From Pseudomonadota bacterium (GTDB taxonomy: Bacteria; Pseudomonadota; Alphaproteobacteria; Kiloniellales; JACOMY01), in contig JAKOWB010000008.1 in NCBI GenBank assembly GCA_029781795.1, positions 20,384-84,383 of the forward strand: a stretch of 64,000 nucleotides of DNA, given 5' to 3'. The position numbers and the translations under genes are program-made. A model generated the notes under the pieces. That model had not been told where the DNA came from and ran no database searches. It worked only from the letters and a program-made list of their open reading frames with translations. Shown piece by piece: positions 41,531-51,371 of this stretch; positions within the stretch are counted from its first letter, which is position 1, and each line of letters starts with the position of its first letter.

Positions 41531-41564
41531 CAGGGGTTCCCTCTCTCCCATCAGGTGCGGCAGG

Positions 41565-41595
41565 ACGCGCCGCGGATCTCTGATCCGCGGCGCGT
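41565..41595 (+). terminator. terminator of autotransporter 1
   Basis: Perfect 14-bp stem (ACGCGCCGCGGATC with its complement) and a TCT loop. Its core GCGCCGCGGA is shared with the terminator after autotransporter 2. Confidence 0.75.
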
Positions 41596-41952
41596 TCGGC
41601 GATTCCCGCCTGCGCTACGGGTGCGCCCGTCTCGCCCGCCGATCCCCGCCTCGGTCTTGTCGTCCTGTCCGCCTGGCAGCGGCGCGCTAAGCGGTGCACT
41701 GCCTCGCGGGCGAGTGGTTTCCCGGAAATAAACGCATGTGGTTTGCGATAAATGCGCATGGGGAACTGCGGCGCAAAAAATGCGCGCATAACATACTATA
41801 CTACACTATATAGCTATATTTCTTATTGCGGATACCCGCTTCCCTCGAAAGACTCCCCCGCGCAGGTGGCTGCGCGCTGCGATTACAGCCGCATGAAGGG
41901 CCAGGCGGGGGCTTGGTCCTGCAAGTCGAGTGGATAGTGGGGGAACACGGCG
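41596..41952. other. intergenic region with AT-rich island upstream of autotransporter 2
   Basis: No supported gene. From about 41735 to 41835 it is strongly AT-rich, with the 12-bp perfect palindrome ATATAGCTATAT (41808-41819) and the repeated ATGCGC motif (41752, 41780). The layout matches the region before autotransporter 1, though I see no long sequence identity. A 61-codon frame at 41752 has no recognisable features. Confidence 0.5.
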
Positions 41953-44025
41953 ATGCTTAATCAACTATGCAGACTCACGGGCGGCGCCTTCCGGCTCGCC
42001 CACGGCGCGGCGACCCGGTCGGCTGCCTCGCTCGCGCTCTTCGGGACGCTGCTCCTGCTGTCGGCGGCCCTGCCTTCCGGGCCGGTGATGGCCCAGTGCA
42101 TGGGCACGATCGACGGCGGCGACAACAGCGTCACCTGCAACATGGGCAATGAGGTCGCGTCAGTCAGCCTGCTCGGCGGCAATGACACGCTGAATATCTC
42201 GGGGACCTATTTTCTCGGTATCCACAGCATCTTTGGCAACGATGGAAACGATACCCTGACCATCACTGGCGGGACCTTCGATTCACTGAATGTCAGTTCG
42301 AACATCGCTGGCGGTGACTTTGGCCAACTGACGTCGGCGGGCAACGATACACTCACGCTCGACGGCTTCACGGGCAAGCTCTCGTTCCAGGTCTACAACT
42401 GGGACACCATCAACGTCGTCGGTGGCTCGGACTTCCAGTACGAGCCGGGGCTGGGCATCTTCTACCCCAGGCTCGACCAGATGAATCCCGATGCGGTCTT
42501 CAACATCGCAGCCGGATCCAGGGTCAGCGTCGCGGCGGACGGCAACCCCCTGAACGATACCATCGTGACCGGCATCGGCAGGGGCGAGTTCCGGCTGAAC
42601 GGCCTGGTCGATCTGGCCAATGGCGAGGTTGGCGACCTGTTCTTCGTGGAGTCCCAGGGCGGTACCTATAGTGGTACCGGCAGCGTGGCCCTGGATGCGT
42701 TCTTCGATGGCGCGACCGGCGGGTCCGACATCTTCTGGGTCACCTTTGCCACGGCTGAAGCCGGAACCAGCATCGGGCTCCAGGTCGATGTCGTCGGCAT
42801 CGGCGCGGAGGGCTTCATGCTCCCGGTCGCACTCCAATCGCGCGATGCCATGAACGGTGCGCCCGCCTCGCCCGACACCTTCTATCTCGAGGGCGGCGTG
42901 GCTTCGAGCGGCAACTATCTCTTCGACCTGGTCTTCGTGCCCGACGCCATCGTCATCCAGGACAGCATCAACGACGGCTGGTTCCTGACCACTATCGGAC
43001 TGGCCAGCGGCTATCAGACCCATGTGACGGCGGCCCAGCGGCTGTTCCAGACCAACATGCAGACCATGCGCGAGCGCATGAGCTATCTGCGTGGCGAGGT
43101 CTATGGCGATGACCACATGGAGGATGCCGCGACCGGCGAGCAGTCCGCCGATCTCGGCTCGGCCGACTATGCCGAGCAGCAAGCGGAGATGGACGGCGGT
43201 CGCCCGGGTCGCGACGAAGGCATCAGCGTCTGGGTGGATGGCCGCTTCGATCACACCGAGGACGAGCAGGACGGCATGTTCGACGTCGGCTACACCAGCA
43301 ACGCCAACGGGGTCCTGGTCGGCGGCGACTATGCCCTGGACGGTATCTTCAGCGGTAGCGACCGGCTGCTGCTCGGCGCCTTTGCCGGCTATGGCAGCAC
43401 CGATGCCGACTACGACGCGGCCTTCACGGGCAACTTCGATGTGAGCGGTCCGATGGTGGGTGCCTACGCCACCTACCTCAGTGGCTTTGGCCTTTATCTG
43501 GACGGCGTCCTCGCGTACCAGCGCCTGCACTTCGACAGCGTGAACGACACCACGACGGCGACCGCAAGCTACGATGGCGACGCCTTCGGCCTCTCGCTGG
43601 AGGCGGGCTACCGCGTCAACCTCGGCGGCGGCTTCGAGATCGAGCCGCAGGTGCAGCTGAGCTACACCAACGTCACGCACGAGGACTTTGTCGACTCGGT
43701 CGGTACGACCGTCAGCGACGACGAGGGCTATTCGCTGCAGTTGCGCGGCGGGCTCAGGGCATTCACCACCTTCGACATCACCGACGATGTGTCGATTCGC
43801 CCGCACGTCGACGTCGGCGTGGTGCATGAGTTTGCCGAGGACAACAGCGTCGTCGTGCTTGGCTCGACGTTCAAAGACGCACTCTATGAGACCGCCATCG
43901 AGGTCGGTGGTGGCTTCACGGTGGACTTCCCCTACGGGATGAAAGTCTTCGTCGACGTCGACTATCGCGGTGCGGACAACTACAACAACGTGAACGGTAT
44001 GGTCGGCCTACGCCTTTCCTTCTGA
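41953..44025 (+). CDS. autotransporter-domain outer-membrane protein (paralogue 2)
   Basis: 690 residues with signal peptide (ending VMA-QC), passenger and C-terminal beta-barrel ending VGLRLSF. It aligns with paralogue 1 along its length: mature QC...VTC, GGNDTLN and GNDTLTI repeats, TLTLDGFTGKL, LANGEVGDLF, QTMRERMSYLRGE, then barrel segments HEDFVDS, SLQLRGGLRAFTTFDI and VVVLGSTFKDALYE. The acidic linker between passenger and barrel (about 395-425) is longer than in copy 1. The GGNDTL repeats recall calcium-binding RTX nonapeptides but are too irregular to claim. Confidence 0.88.
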   Translation: MLNQLCRLTGGAFRLAHGAATRSAASLALFGTLLLLSAALPSGPVMAQCMGTIDGGDNSVTCNMGNEVASVSLLGGNDTLNISGTYFLGIHSIFGNDGNDTLTITGGTFDSLNVSSNIAGGDFGQLTSAGNDTLTLDGFTGKLSFQVYNWDTINVVGGSDFQYEPGLGIFYPRLDQMNPDAVFNIAAGSRVSVAADGNPLNDTIVTGIGRGEFRLNGLVDLANGEVGDLFFVESQGGTYSGTGSVALDAFFDGATGGSDIFWVTFATAEAGTSIGLQVDVVGIGAEGFMLPVALQSRDAMNGAPASPDTFYLEGGVASSGNYLFDLVFVPDAIVIQDSINDGWFLTTIGLASGYQTHVTAAQRLFQTNMQTMRERMSYLRGEVYGDDHMEDAATGEQSADLGSADYAEQQAEMDGGRPGRDEGISVWVDGRFDHTEDEQDGMFDVGYTSNANGVLVGGDYALDGIFSGSDRLLLGAFAGYGSTDADYDAAFTGNFDVSGPMVGAYATYLSGFGLYLDGVLAYQRLHFDSVNDTTTATASYDGDAFGLSLEAGYRVNLGGGFEIEPQVQLSYTNVTHEDFVDSVGTTVSDDEGYSLQLRGGLRAFTTFDITDDVSIRPHVDVGVVHEFAEDNSVVVLGSTFKDALYETAIEVGGGFTVDFPYGMKVFVDVDYRGADNYNNVNGMVGLRLSF

Positions 44026-44056
44026 GGCATCGCCGACGGCTTTTGCGCTTGGCAAT

Positions 44057-44083
44057 GCGCCGCGGACCCCTGGTCCGCGGCGC
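44057..44083 (+). terminator. terminator of autotransporter 2
   Basis: Perfect 12-bp stem GCGCCGCGGACC / GGTCCGCGGCGC with a CCT loop, followed by GTTGTCGTTT. Confidence 0.8.
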
Positions 44084-44136
44084 GTTGTCGTTTACGGCCC
44101 CGGGCCCGGCGCCGCGGAGTTGCTGGACTCTCGCGC

Positions 44137-44739
44137 ATGCCGAAGCGTGCGACCGGGTCGACTGGGCAGGAGGGCGGTCCGCGTCTGCTCGCCGGCGGCA
44201 ACCCACAGATCGCCAAGGGTGAGGGCGAGGCGCCGGTGCAGGCCTGTATCGCCGCCACGCCTGGCTGGAAGCGCGCGGTGGCGCAGCAACTCGATGCGCT
44301 GGCGTCGCGGGCCGTGCCGGGCCTGTGCAAGGCGGTGAGGTGGAACTCGCCCTTCCTCAGGGCCGCGGAGGGCGGCTGGTTCCTGTCCCCGCATTGCTTC
44401 ATCCGCTACGCGACAGTCGCCTTCCTGCCCGGCGCCGCCCTCGTTCCGCCGCCGCCGGTCAGTCCGAAGAACGCCGAGACGCGCCAACTGCGCATTGCCG
44501 AGGGCGAGGCAGCGGACCTGGCGCAGTTCGAGGCCTGGTTCCGCCAGGCCAGCCGCCTGCCTGGCTTGCGGCTCTTGCGTCGCGCCAGAGGCGTCGCGGC
44601 GCACTTCTGGAACAAAAATAGAACGCATCTCCATCTGGTGTTGCCGTCGACGTCGCAAGACGAGGACTTGTGGAGTCTTTATATGGAACTGGAACAAATC
44701 AAGAATACTTTGCCGCAACCCTTGAGATTTTCTAGATAA
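44137..44739 (+). CDS. DUF1801-domain protein with extended C-terminus
   Basis: 200 residues. Residues about 20-145 match the DUF1801 pattern: GGNPQIAKGEGEAPVQACIAA, AVPGLCKAVRWNSPFL, GWFLSPHCFIRYATVAF and LAQFEAWFRQASRLPG. The family is of unknown function. Most relatives I recall end shortly after a PGW motif; here it reads PGL and runs on about 55 residues (FWNKNRTHLHLVLPSTSQD... to LRFSR) encoded by noticeably more AT-rich DNA. The stop lies only 15 bp before the dcw -35. Confidence 0.75.
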   Translation: MPKRATGSTGQEGGPRLLAGGNPQIAKGEGEAPVQACIAATPGWKRAVAQQLDALASRAVPGLCKAVRWNSPFLRAAEGGWFLSPHCFIRYATVAFLPGAALVPPPPVSPKNAETRQLRIAEGEAADLAQFEAWFRQASRLPGLRLLRRARGVAAHFWNKNRTHLHLVLPSTSQDEDLWSLYMELEQIKNTLPQPLRFSR

Positions 44740-44754
44740 TTACTCCCGGTGTCG

Positions 44755-44783
44755 TTGACACCCATGTTGGCCCATGCTATCCC
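44755..44783 (+). promoter_or_regulatory. dcw operon promoter
   Basis: Perfect -35 TTGACA (44755-44760), a 17-bp spacer and -10 TATCCC (44778-44783) preceded by TGC (extended -10). It predicts a leader of about 110 nt before mraZ. Confidence 0.6.
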
Positions 44784-44794
44784 ACACAGACCCA
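44760..44794 (-). promoter_or_regulatory. MraZ operator: four TGGGN boxes at 10-bp spacing
   Basis: CCCA occurs at 44761, 44771, 44781 and 44791 (TGGG on the minus strand), giving exact 10-bp periodicity, one helical turn each. This is the direct-repeat pattern recognised by MraZ. The boxes overlap the spacer, -10 and start of the promoter, which fits autorepression. Confidence 0.8.
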
Positions 44795-44903
44795 TATGTG
44801 ACACTGCCGTGGTGTTTCCGCGTCCCTGCGGCCCGGCGGCGGTGGATCGGGACGAGGCCCGGGGAGGCCGCGGTGGGGCCGCGGAGAGCGGGCAGGGGAA
44901 GGG

Positions 44904-45386
44904 GTGGCCGTGGCGATCTTCACGTCCGAGTTCAGCTTCAAGGTCGACCGCAAGGGCCGCGTCTCGGTCCCGGCGGACTACCGGGCTGCGCTCGCGACGC
45001 AGAGCTTCCAGGGCATCGTCGTCATCCCCGCCTTCGGCGAGCAGGCGCTCGACGGCTACGCCCACGACCGCCTGGAGCGCATGGCCCAGGCCCTCGACCA
45101 CCCGGAGATCTACAGCGAGGAGGAGATGGAGGAGGCGCAGTTCCTCTTCTCCGAGGCGCGCCGCCTGCCGTTCGACGGCGAGGGCCGCATCCTGCTGCCC
45201 GAGGAGTGCATGGCGCACGCCGGCCTGACCGAGAGCGTGACCTACGCCGGCATGGGCAACCATTTCCGCCTCTGGAACCCGGAGGCCTTTGCCGCGCACA
45301 AGGCGAAGATCCGCCAGCAGGCCGCCGCCAAGGGCCGTCCGCTGCGCCTGCGCCCCGTGCCGCCGGTACCGGGCAAGGGGGCGTGA
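44904..45386 (+). CDS. mraZ: MraZ, transcriptional regulator of the dcw cluster
   Basis: 160 residues, two SpoVT/AbrB-like domains. FTSEFSFKVDRKGRVSVPADY starts the first, and EARRLPFDGEGRILLPEECM the second, each with the GR-x-x-x-P core. The start is GTG 44904, with GTG 44910 as the alternative; both follow GGGGAAGGG. It binds TGGG repeats and represses its own operon in E. coli. The Arg/Pro-rich tail (about 135-160) is extra. It is first gene of the operon, 6 nt before rsmH. Confidence 0.93.
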   Translation: MAVAIFTSEFSFKVDRKGRVSVPADYRAALATQSFQGIVVIPAFGEQALDGYAHDRLERMAQALDHPEIYSEEEMEEAQFLFSEARRLPFDGEGRILLPEECMAHAGLTESVTYAGMGNHFRLWNPEAFAAHKAKIRQQAAAKGRPLRLRPVPPVPGKGA

Positions 45387-45392
45387 TCGGCC

Positions 45393-46349
45393 ATGACCAG
45401 CCCGGCCCACATCCCCGTCCTCCTGTCCGAGGTGCTGGACGCGCTCCAGCCGCGTGACGGCGGACGCTATCTCGACGGCACCTTCGGGCGCGGCGGCTAT
45501 GCCCGCGCCATCCTGGCCGCCGCCGATACTTGCGTGCTGGGCCTCGATCGCGACCCCGCCGCGGTGGCCGAGGGCCGGCGGCTGGAGGCCGAGGCGCCGG
45601 GCCGCTTCGTCATGCGCCAGGGGCGCTTCGGCGAGATGGACCGCCTGGCGGCCGAGGCCGGATTCGAGCGGCTCGACGGCATCGCCCTCGATCTCGGCGT
45701 CTCCTCGCCGCAGCTGGATGAGGCCGAGCGCGGCTTCTCCTTCCGCCAGGACGGCCCGCTGGACATGCGCATGGGCGCCGACAGCGAGGGCAGCGACAGC
45801 GCCGCCGACCTGGTGAACGGCGCCAGCGAGGAGCGGCTCGCCGACATCTTCTTTCACCTGGGCGAGGAGCGCCGCGCCCGGCAGGTCGCCCGCGCCATCG
45901 TCGCCGCGCGCGCCGAGGCGCCGATCCTGCGGACCGGCCAGCTGGCAGAGATCGTGCGCCGCGCCGTGCCCAAGGCGAAGGACGGCATCGACCCGGCAAC
46001 CCGCAGCTTCCAGGCCCTGCGCCTGGCGGTGAACGACGAGCTGGGCGAGCTGGAGCGCGGCCTGGCCGCGGCCGAGCGCCTGCTGGCGCCGGGCGGGCGC
46101 CTCGCCGTCGTCGCCTTCCATTCGCTGGAGGACCGGGCGGTGAAGCGCTTCCTGGCCGAGCGCGCCACCGACCGGCCGCGCGGCTCGCGCCATCTGCCGG
46201 ACGCGCCCGGCGGCTACGTCGCCAGCTTCCGTCTGCTGTTCAAGGGCGCGGTGAAGCCCGGCCAGCAGGAGATCCGCCTGAACCCGCGCGCCGCCTCGGC
46301 GCGGCTGCGCGCCGCCGAGCGCGTCGAGACCTGGGGAGGCGCCGCATGA
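45393..46349 (+). CDS. rsmH: 16S rRNA (cytosine(1402)-N4)-methyltransferase
   Basis: 318 residues. [13 protein letters not shown] and [16 protein letters not shown] form the SAM-binding start; [20 protein letters not shown] and the C-terminal [11 protein letters not shown] are diagnostic. It methylates C1402 at the ribosomal P site. Conserved in this position (mraW) in dcw clusters. It overlaps ftsL by ATGA. Confidence 0.96.
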   Translation: MTSPAHIPVLLSEVLDALQPRDGGRYLDGTFGRGGYARAILAAADTCVLGLDRDPAAVAEGRRLEAEAPGRFVMRQGRFGEMDRLAAEAGFERLDGIALDLGVSSPQLDEAERGFSFRQDGPLDMRMGADSEGSDSAADLVNGASEERLADIFFHLGEERRARQVARAIVAARAEAPILRTGQLAEIVRRAVPKAKDGIDPATRSFQALRLAVNDELGELERGLAAAERLLAPGGRLAVVAFHSLEDRAVKRFLAERATDRPRGSRHLPDAPGGYVASFRLLFKGAVKPGQQEIRLNPRAASARLRAAERVETWGGAA

Positions 46350-46708
46350 GCCGCCTCTCCTTCGCCCTGCTGCTGCTGATCGCGCTGATCGCCGCCATCG
46401 GCGTCTTCGTGCTGAAGCATCAGGTCCAGAAGCTGGAGGCCGAACTCGCCTCCGTGCATCGCGAGATCGTCACCGACCAGGAGGCCCTCCACGTCCTCAA
46501 GGCCGAATGGTCGCACCTCAACCAGCCGGAGCGCCTGAAGGACCTGGCCTCCCGCTACCTTTCCCTCGTACCGCTCGCACCAGGCCAGATCGTGCGGTTC
46601 GAGGCGCTTCCTTTCCGGGCCGCAGATCCGGCGGTTGGGATACTTCCCGACTCGTCCCAGTCCCTGCCGGGCGGCCCCACTCTGGCCAGCGCGGGAGCAC
46701 GGCAATGA
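46346..46708 (+). CDS. ftsL: cell division protein FtsL
   Basis: 120 residues. A short cytoplasmic start, one membrane helix (about 5-23), then a coiled-coil-forming segment ([20 protein letters not shown]) and a region around [16 protein letters not shown] typical of FtsL. It forms a trimer with FtsB and FtsQ at the septum. Assigned by size, topology and position between rsmH and ftsI as much as by sequence. It overlaps both neighbours. Confidence 0.9.
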   Translation: MSRLSFALLLLIALIAAIGVFVLKHQVQKLEAELASVHREIVTDQEALHVLKAEWSHLNQPERLKDLASRYLSLVPLAPGQIVRFEALPFRAADPAVGILPDSSQSLPGGPTLASAGARQ

Positions 46709-48465
46709 TCCGACGTTCCGCTCCCTTGTCCCGTCCCTGCCACCCGTGCGGACTGGATCTCCGGCCAACCCGGGGTCCGGTCATCGAGCTCGAGGGCCGT
46801 GCCAAGCACGCCCTGGAGACCGGCCGGACTCGTCTGGTGGCCGCAGGCTTGGGCTTCGCGCTGGCCTTTTTTCTTCTCGCCTGGCGTCTGGTCGATCTCG
46901 GCATGGGCGGCGCCGCCGCCGAGCCCGGGATCGTCGAGACGACCACGGCGCCCCTGGCGACCGGGCGGGCCGACATCGTCGACCGCAACGGCGTGGTGCT
47001 GGCGACCACGCTGCCGACCGCCTCGCTCTATGCCGACGCCCGCCTGGTGACCGACCCGGCGGGCGCGGCCAAGGCGCTGCACGCCGTGCTGCCCGAGACC
47101 AGCGAGGCGGCGCTGGCCGAGCGTCTGGCCAGCGGCCGCGCCTTCGTCTGGCTGGAGCGCCAGCTCTCGCCGCGCGAGCAGTACGAGGTCAACCGCCTGG
47201 GGATTCCCGGCCTGTCGTTCCAGCGCGAGATGACGCGCGTCTATCCGCAGGGCGACCTGACGGCGCACATCGTCGGCTTCACCAACGTCGACAACCGCGG
47301 CCTCGCCGGCATCGAGCAGGCCTTCGACGAGCGGCTGCGCGGCACGACCGAGCCGCTAGCGCTCTCCATCGACCTGCGCGTGCAGGACCTGGTGGCCGAG
47401 GAAGTGGCCAAGGGCATCGCCGAGTACGAGGCGATCGGCGGCGTCGGCATGGTGCTGGACCTCTCCACCGGCGAGCTGCTGGCCAGCGTCTCGCTGCCGA
47501 CCTTCGATCCGCTGAAGGCGGGCAGCGCCAGCGACGAGCAGCGTTTCAATCGGGCCACGCTCGGCAGCTACGAGATGGGCTCGACCTTCAAGATCTTCAC
47601 CACCGCGATGGCGCTGGAAGAGCACACCATCACGCTGGCCAGCGGCTATGACGCCACCCATCCGCTGAAGGTCGGCCGCTTCACCATCGAGGACTTCAAG
47701 GGCAAGCACCGCTGGCTCTCGGTGCCCGAGATCATCATCTACTCCTCGAACATCGGCGCGGCGCAGATGGGCCGCGACGTCGGCACCGAGCGGCAGAAGC
47801 GCTACCTCGCCGCGCTTGGCCTTACGCACAGGGCGGACATCGAGCTGCCGGAAAATGCCGCGCCGCAGGTGCCTTCGCCCTGGCGCGACATCAACACATT
47901 GACGATCTCGTTCGGCCACGGTATCGCCGTCTCGCCCCTGCAGCTTATTACCGCGGTGGGCGCCACCATCAACGGCGGCATCTTCCGCCCCTCGACCTTC
48001 CTCAAGAACGAGAACGGTACTCCTGGCGTGCGCATCCTGTCGGAAGAGACCTCGGCCGACATCCGTTGGCTGTTGCGCCTGAACGCGATGGTCGGCTCGG
48101 GCAAGAAGGCCAACGTCGAGGGCTACCTCGTCGGCGGCAAGACCGGCACGGCCGAGAAGCTGACCCAAGGTCACTACGCCAAGGACAAGCGCGTCGCCTC
48201 CTTCGTCGGCGCCTTCCCGATGGACAATCCCCGCTACCTGGTCCTGGTGATGATCGACGAGCCCAAGCCGCAGCCGGAGACCGGCGCCTGGGCTACCGGC
48301 TCGGTCGTCGCCGCCCCCGTCACCGGGCGCATCATCGCCCGCCTTGGCCCCCTGCTGGGCGTCGCTCCCATCGCGCCGGACATCGCCCAGGAAACCGACG
48401 AGGAACTGATCCCCGTCGTGGCCAAGGCGAAGTGGGGCGGGGGGCGCACGCTTGCGTCTAACTGA
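46705..48465 (+). CDS. ftsI: septal peptidoglycan transpeptidase FtsI (PBP3)
   Basis: 586 residues. One N-terminal membrane helix (about 47-65), a pedestal domain with GRADIVDRNGVVLATTLP, and a penicillin-binding domain with Ser293 in GSTFKIF, SSN in YSSNIGA and KTGTAEK. It crosslinks septal peptidoglycan as partner of FtsW. The start ATG lies in the ftsL stop (ATGA). The frame stays open upstream but only through ftsL sequence. Confidence 0.95.
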   Translation: MIRRSAPLSRPCHPCGLDLRPTRGPVIELEGRAKHALETGRTRLVAAGLGFALAFFLLAWRLVDLGMGGAAAEPGIVETTTAPLATGRADIVDRNGVVLATTLPTASLYADARLVTDPAGAAKALHAVLPETSEAALAERLASGRAFVWLERQLSPREQYEVNRLGIPGLSFQREMTRVYPQGDLTAHIVGFTNVDNRGLAGIEQAFDERLRGTTEPLALSIDLRVQDLVAEEVAKGIAEYEAIGGVGMVLDLSTGELLASVSLPTFDPLKAGSASDEQRFNRATLGSYEMGSTFKIFTTAMALEEHTITLASGYDATHPLKVGRFTIEDFKGKHRWLSVPEIIIYSSNIGAAQMGRDVGTERQKRYLAALGLTHRADIELPENAAPQVPSPWRDINTLTISFGHGIAVSPLQLITAVGATINGGIFRPSTFLKNENGTPGVRILSEETSADIRWLLRLNAMVGSGKKANVEGYLVGGKTGTAEKLTQGHYAKDKRVASFVGAFPMDNPRYLVLVMIDEPKPQPETGAWATGSVVAAPVTGRIIARLGPLLGVAPIAPDIAQETDEELIPVVAKAKWGGGRTLASN

Positions 48466-49930
48466 CTTGCTTGCCCGCGCCAACGCCCCCCTCAATGCCG
48501 AGCTCAATCCCGATCCGGAAATTGAAGGCCTGACCGCCGACAGCCGCGCCGTGCGGCCAGGATTCCTCTTCGCCGCGCTGCCCGGTGCCAAGGCCGACGG
48601 GCGCGACTTCATCGACCAGGCCGTGGCCCAGGGCGCGGTCGCCGTGCTGGCGCCGGCAGGGACGAAACTGAAGCGCCAGCACAGGTCCGTGCGGCTGATC
48701 CAGGACGAGAACCCGCGCCGGCGCCTGGCGCTGCTGGCCGCCGCGTTCTTCGGCCGCCAGCCCAGGCAGGTGGCCGCCGTCACCGGCACCAGCGGCAAGA
48801 CCTCGGTCGCGCACTTCACCCGCCTGCTGTGGGAACTGACCGGCCATAGGGCGGCGAGCCTCGGCACGCTGGGCCTGGTGCCCGCGGACGCGCTGGTGTT
48901 CCAGCCACCCTCGCTCACCACGCCCGATCCCGTGGCGCTGATGCGCAGCCTCGCCGGCCTCGCCACCGCCGGCTACGAGCATGTGGTGATGGAGGCCTCC
49001 TCGCACGGCCTCGACCAGTTTCGCCTGGACGGCATCCGCCCGGTGGCGGCGGCCTTCACCAACCTCTCGCGCGAGCACCTCGACTACCACGCCGACATGG
49101 CGGCCTACTTCGCCGCCAAGCGCCGGCTCTTCGCCGACCTGCTGGCCGAGGGCGGCACCGCGGTACTGAACCTCGACGCGCCGGAAAGCGCCGATCTGCT
49201 GGCGCTGGCGAAGCAGCGGCGCCTCAAGACCATCACCTTCGGGGCGGCCGAGGCGGCCGACCTGCGCCTCGTCGAGCGCCGGCCGACCGCCACCGGCCAG
49301 GACCTGCACCTTGCGATCCACGGCGCACGCCAAGGCGTGGCACTGCCGCTGATCGGCGACTTCCAGGCGATGAACGTGCTGGCGGCGCTGGGCCTCTGCC
49401 TCGCCACCGGCGGCGCGCTGCCGCAGCTGCTGCTGGCGCTGCCCAAGCTCGGCGTCGTGCCGGGCCGCCTGGAGCATGTCGGCACGACGCCGGCCGGCGG
49501 CCAGGTCTATGTCGACTACGCGCACAAGCCGGCGGCGCTGGAGGCCGTGCTGAAGACCATCCGCCCGCACGTTGCCGGGCGCCTCTGGGTGGTGTTCGGC
49601 TGCGGCGGCGACCGCGACCGCGGCAAGCGGCCGATCATGGGCGCCATCGCCGCGCGGCTGGCCGACCAGACCATCGTGACCGACGACAATCCGCGCAGCG
49701 AGGCACCGGCGGCGATCCGCCAGGAGATCCTGTCCGCGGCGCCCGGCGCGCTGGAGCTCGGCGACCGCCGTGCCGCCATCGCCGCCGCGCTGCTCGGCCT
49801 CAAGCAGGGCGACGGCCTGGTGATCGCCGGCAAGGGCCACGAGAGCGGCCAGATCGTCGGCGCCATCACCCATCCCTTCGACGACCGCCAGGTCGCCCGC
49901 GAACTGCTGTCGCAGATGGAGGCCGCATGA
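48452..49930 (+). CDS. murE: UDP-MurNAc-Ala-Glu:meso-diaminopimelate ligase
   Basis: 492 residues. ATP loop [20 protein letters not shown] matches the DNPR motif that selects meso-diaminopimelate over lysine. It adds the third residue of the stem peptide. The only sensible start is TTG 48452 ([14 protein letters not shown]), which overlaps ftsI by 14 bp; it is the only TTG start in this operon and may tune MurE levels. Confidence 0.94.
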   Translation: MRLTDLLARANAPLNAELNPDPEIEGLTADSRAVRPGFLFAALPGAKADGRDFIDQAVAQGAVAVLAPAGTKLKRQHRSVRLIQDENPRRRLALLAAAFFGRQPRQVAAVTGTSGKTSVAHFTRLLWELTGHRAASLGTLGLVPADALVFQPPSLTTPDPVALMRSLAGLATAGYEHVVMEASSHGLDQFRLDGIRPVAAAFTNLSREHLDYHADMAAYFAAKRRLFADLLAEGGTAVLNLDAPESADLLALAKQRRLKTITFGAAEAADLRLVERRPTATGQDLHLAIHGARQGVALPLIGDFQAMNVLAALGLCLATGGALPQLLLALPKLGVVPGRLEHVGTTPAGGQVYVDYAHKPAALEAVLKTIRPHVAGRLWVVFGCGGDRDRGKRPIMGAIAARLADQTIVTDDNPRSEAPAAIRQEILSAAPGALELGDRRAAIAAALLGLKQGDGLVIAGKGHESGQIVGAITHPFDDRQVARELLSQMEAA

Positions 49931-51354
49931 CCCGGCCGCCCGCGTCCAATCCCTTGTGGACCCGCGACGAGGCGGTGGCGGCGACCGGCGGCACCTGCCC
50001 GGCCGACTGGCAGGCCACCGGCGTCTCGATCGACAGCCGCACGCTGCAGCCGGGCGAGCTCTTCGTCGCCCTGGCCGGCCCGACGCACGACGGCCACGAC
50101 TATGTCGCCAAGGCGCTGGCGGCCGGCGCCGCGGCGGCGCTGGTGCACCGCCTGCCCGAGGGCCTGGCCAAGGACGCGCCGCTGCTGCTGGTCGCCGACA
50201 CGCTGGAGGGCCTGCGCCGCCTGGGCGCCGCCGCGCGTGCCCGCAGTCAGGCCACCTGCTTCGCCGTCACCGGCTCGGTCGGCAAGACCTCGACCAAGGA
50301 GATGCTGCGCCATGTGCTCGCGGCGCAGGCCCCGGCCTTCGCCGCGGCGGCCAGCTTCAACAACCACTGGGGCGTGCCGCTGACCCTGGCGCGCCTGCCG
50401 GCCGACGCGCGCTATGCCGTGTTCGAGATGGGCATGAACCATGCCGGCGAGATCCGCCCGCTGAGCAAGCTGGCGCGCCCGCACGTCGCGCTGGTGACGC
50501 AGATCGCCCCGGCGCATATCGAGTATTTCCCCGACGGCCTGGTCGGCATCGCCGATGCCAAGGCGGAGATCTTCGAGGGGCTGGAGCCCGGCGGGCACGC
50601 GATCATCAACCGCGACGCGCCGCAGGCCGAGCGCCTGATCGCCCGTGCCCAGACGCTGGGTGCCCGCATCATGACCTTCGGCCGTCACGCCGATGCCACG
50701 GTCCGCCTGCTGGATCTGTCGCTGCACGCCACCTGCAGCGCGATCCGCGCCAAGGTGGGGCGCGAGACCCTCGACTACTGCCTCTCCCTGCCGGGCGAAC
50801 ACATGGCGATGAACTCCCTGGGCGTGCTGGCCGCCGTGCAGGCGGCCGGCGCCGACACGGTCAAGGCCGCGCAGGCCATGGCCAGCCTCGAGGGCCTGAA
50901 GGGCCGTGGCCAGCGGCGCCAGGTGCCGTTGGGTCCTGGCGCGATCGAACTGATCGACGACAGCTACAACGCCAATCCCGTCTCCATGGCCGCAGCCTTC
51001 GCCGTGCTCGGCCAGGCGAAGCCCGGTCCCGGCGGGCGCCGCATCGCCGTGCTGGGCGACATGCTGGAACTCGGCGCCGAACGCGACGCGCTGCACGCCG
51101 GCCTGGCCGGCCCGCTGCTGGCCGCCGGCGCCGACCTGGTCTTTGCCTGCGGCCCCGCCATGGCGGCGCTGGTCGCCGCGCTGCCCAAGGCCAAGGTCGG
51201 CGCGCATGCCGGGGATTCGGCCGCGCTGGCGCCGCGCCTGCTGGCGGCGCTGCGGCCCGGCGACGTGGTGCTGGTGAAGGGGTCCCTCGGCTCGCGCATG
51301 GCGCGGATCGTCGAGGCGCTGACGCAGCCGCCGCCGGCGGCGGCCTCGGCCTAG
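49927..51354 (+). CDS. murF: UDP-MurNAc-tripeptide:D-Ala-D-Ala ligase
   Basis: 475 residues. [17 protein letters not shown] is the ATP loop; [11 protein letters not shown] and the C-terminal [15 protein letters not shown] are MurF signatures. It adds D-Ala-D-Ala to complete the pentapeptide. It overlaps murE by ATGA and is separated from mraY by 17 nt. N-terminal MurF sequence includes [16 protein letters not shown]. Confidence 0.96.
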   Translation: MTRPPASNPLWTRDEAVAATGGTCPADWQATGVSIDSRTLQPGELFVALAGPTHDGHDYVAKALAAGAAAALVHRLPEGLAKDAPLLLVADTLEGLRRLGAAARARSQATCFAVTGSVGKTSTKEMLRHVLAAQAPAFAAAASFNNHWGVPLTLARLPADARYAVFEMGMNHAGEIRPLSKLARPHVALVTQIAPAHIEYFPDGLVGIADAKAEIFEGLEPGGHAIINRDAPQAERLIARAQTLGARIMTFGRHADATVRLLDLSLHATCSAIRAKVGRETLDYCLSLPGEHMAMNSLGVLAAVQAAGADTVKAAQAMASLEGLKGRGQRRQVPLGPGAIELIDDSYNANPVSMAAAFAVLGQAKPGPGGRRIAVLGDMLELGAERDALHAGLAGPLLAAGADLVFACGPAMAALVAALPKAKVGAHAGDSAALAPRLLAALRPGDVVLVKGSLGSRMARIVEALTQPPPAAASA

Positions 51355-51371
51355 CGGGGAGGAAGGGGGCA

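Noticed and set aside
41752..41937. Small Cys/Tyr-rich frame before autotransporter 2
   Set aside because: Composition only reflects the AT-rich island; no start signal or conserved feature. Kept as a doubtful possibility.
42130..42370. RTX calcium-binding repeats in autotransporter 2
   Set aside because: GGNDTL-type segments occur, but not in regular nonapeptide tandem arrays; too weak to claim calcium binding.
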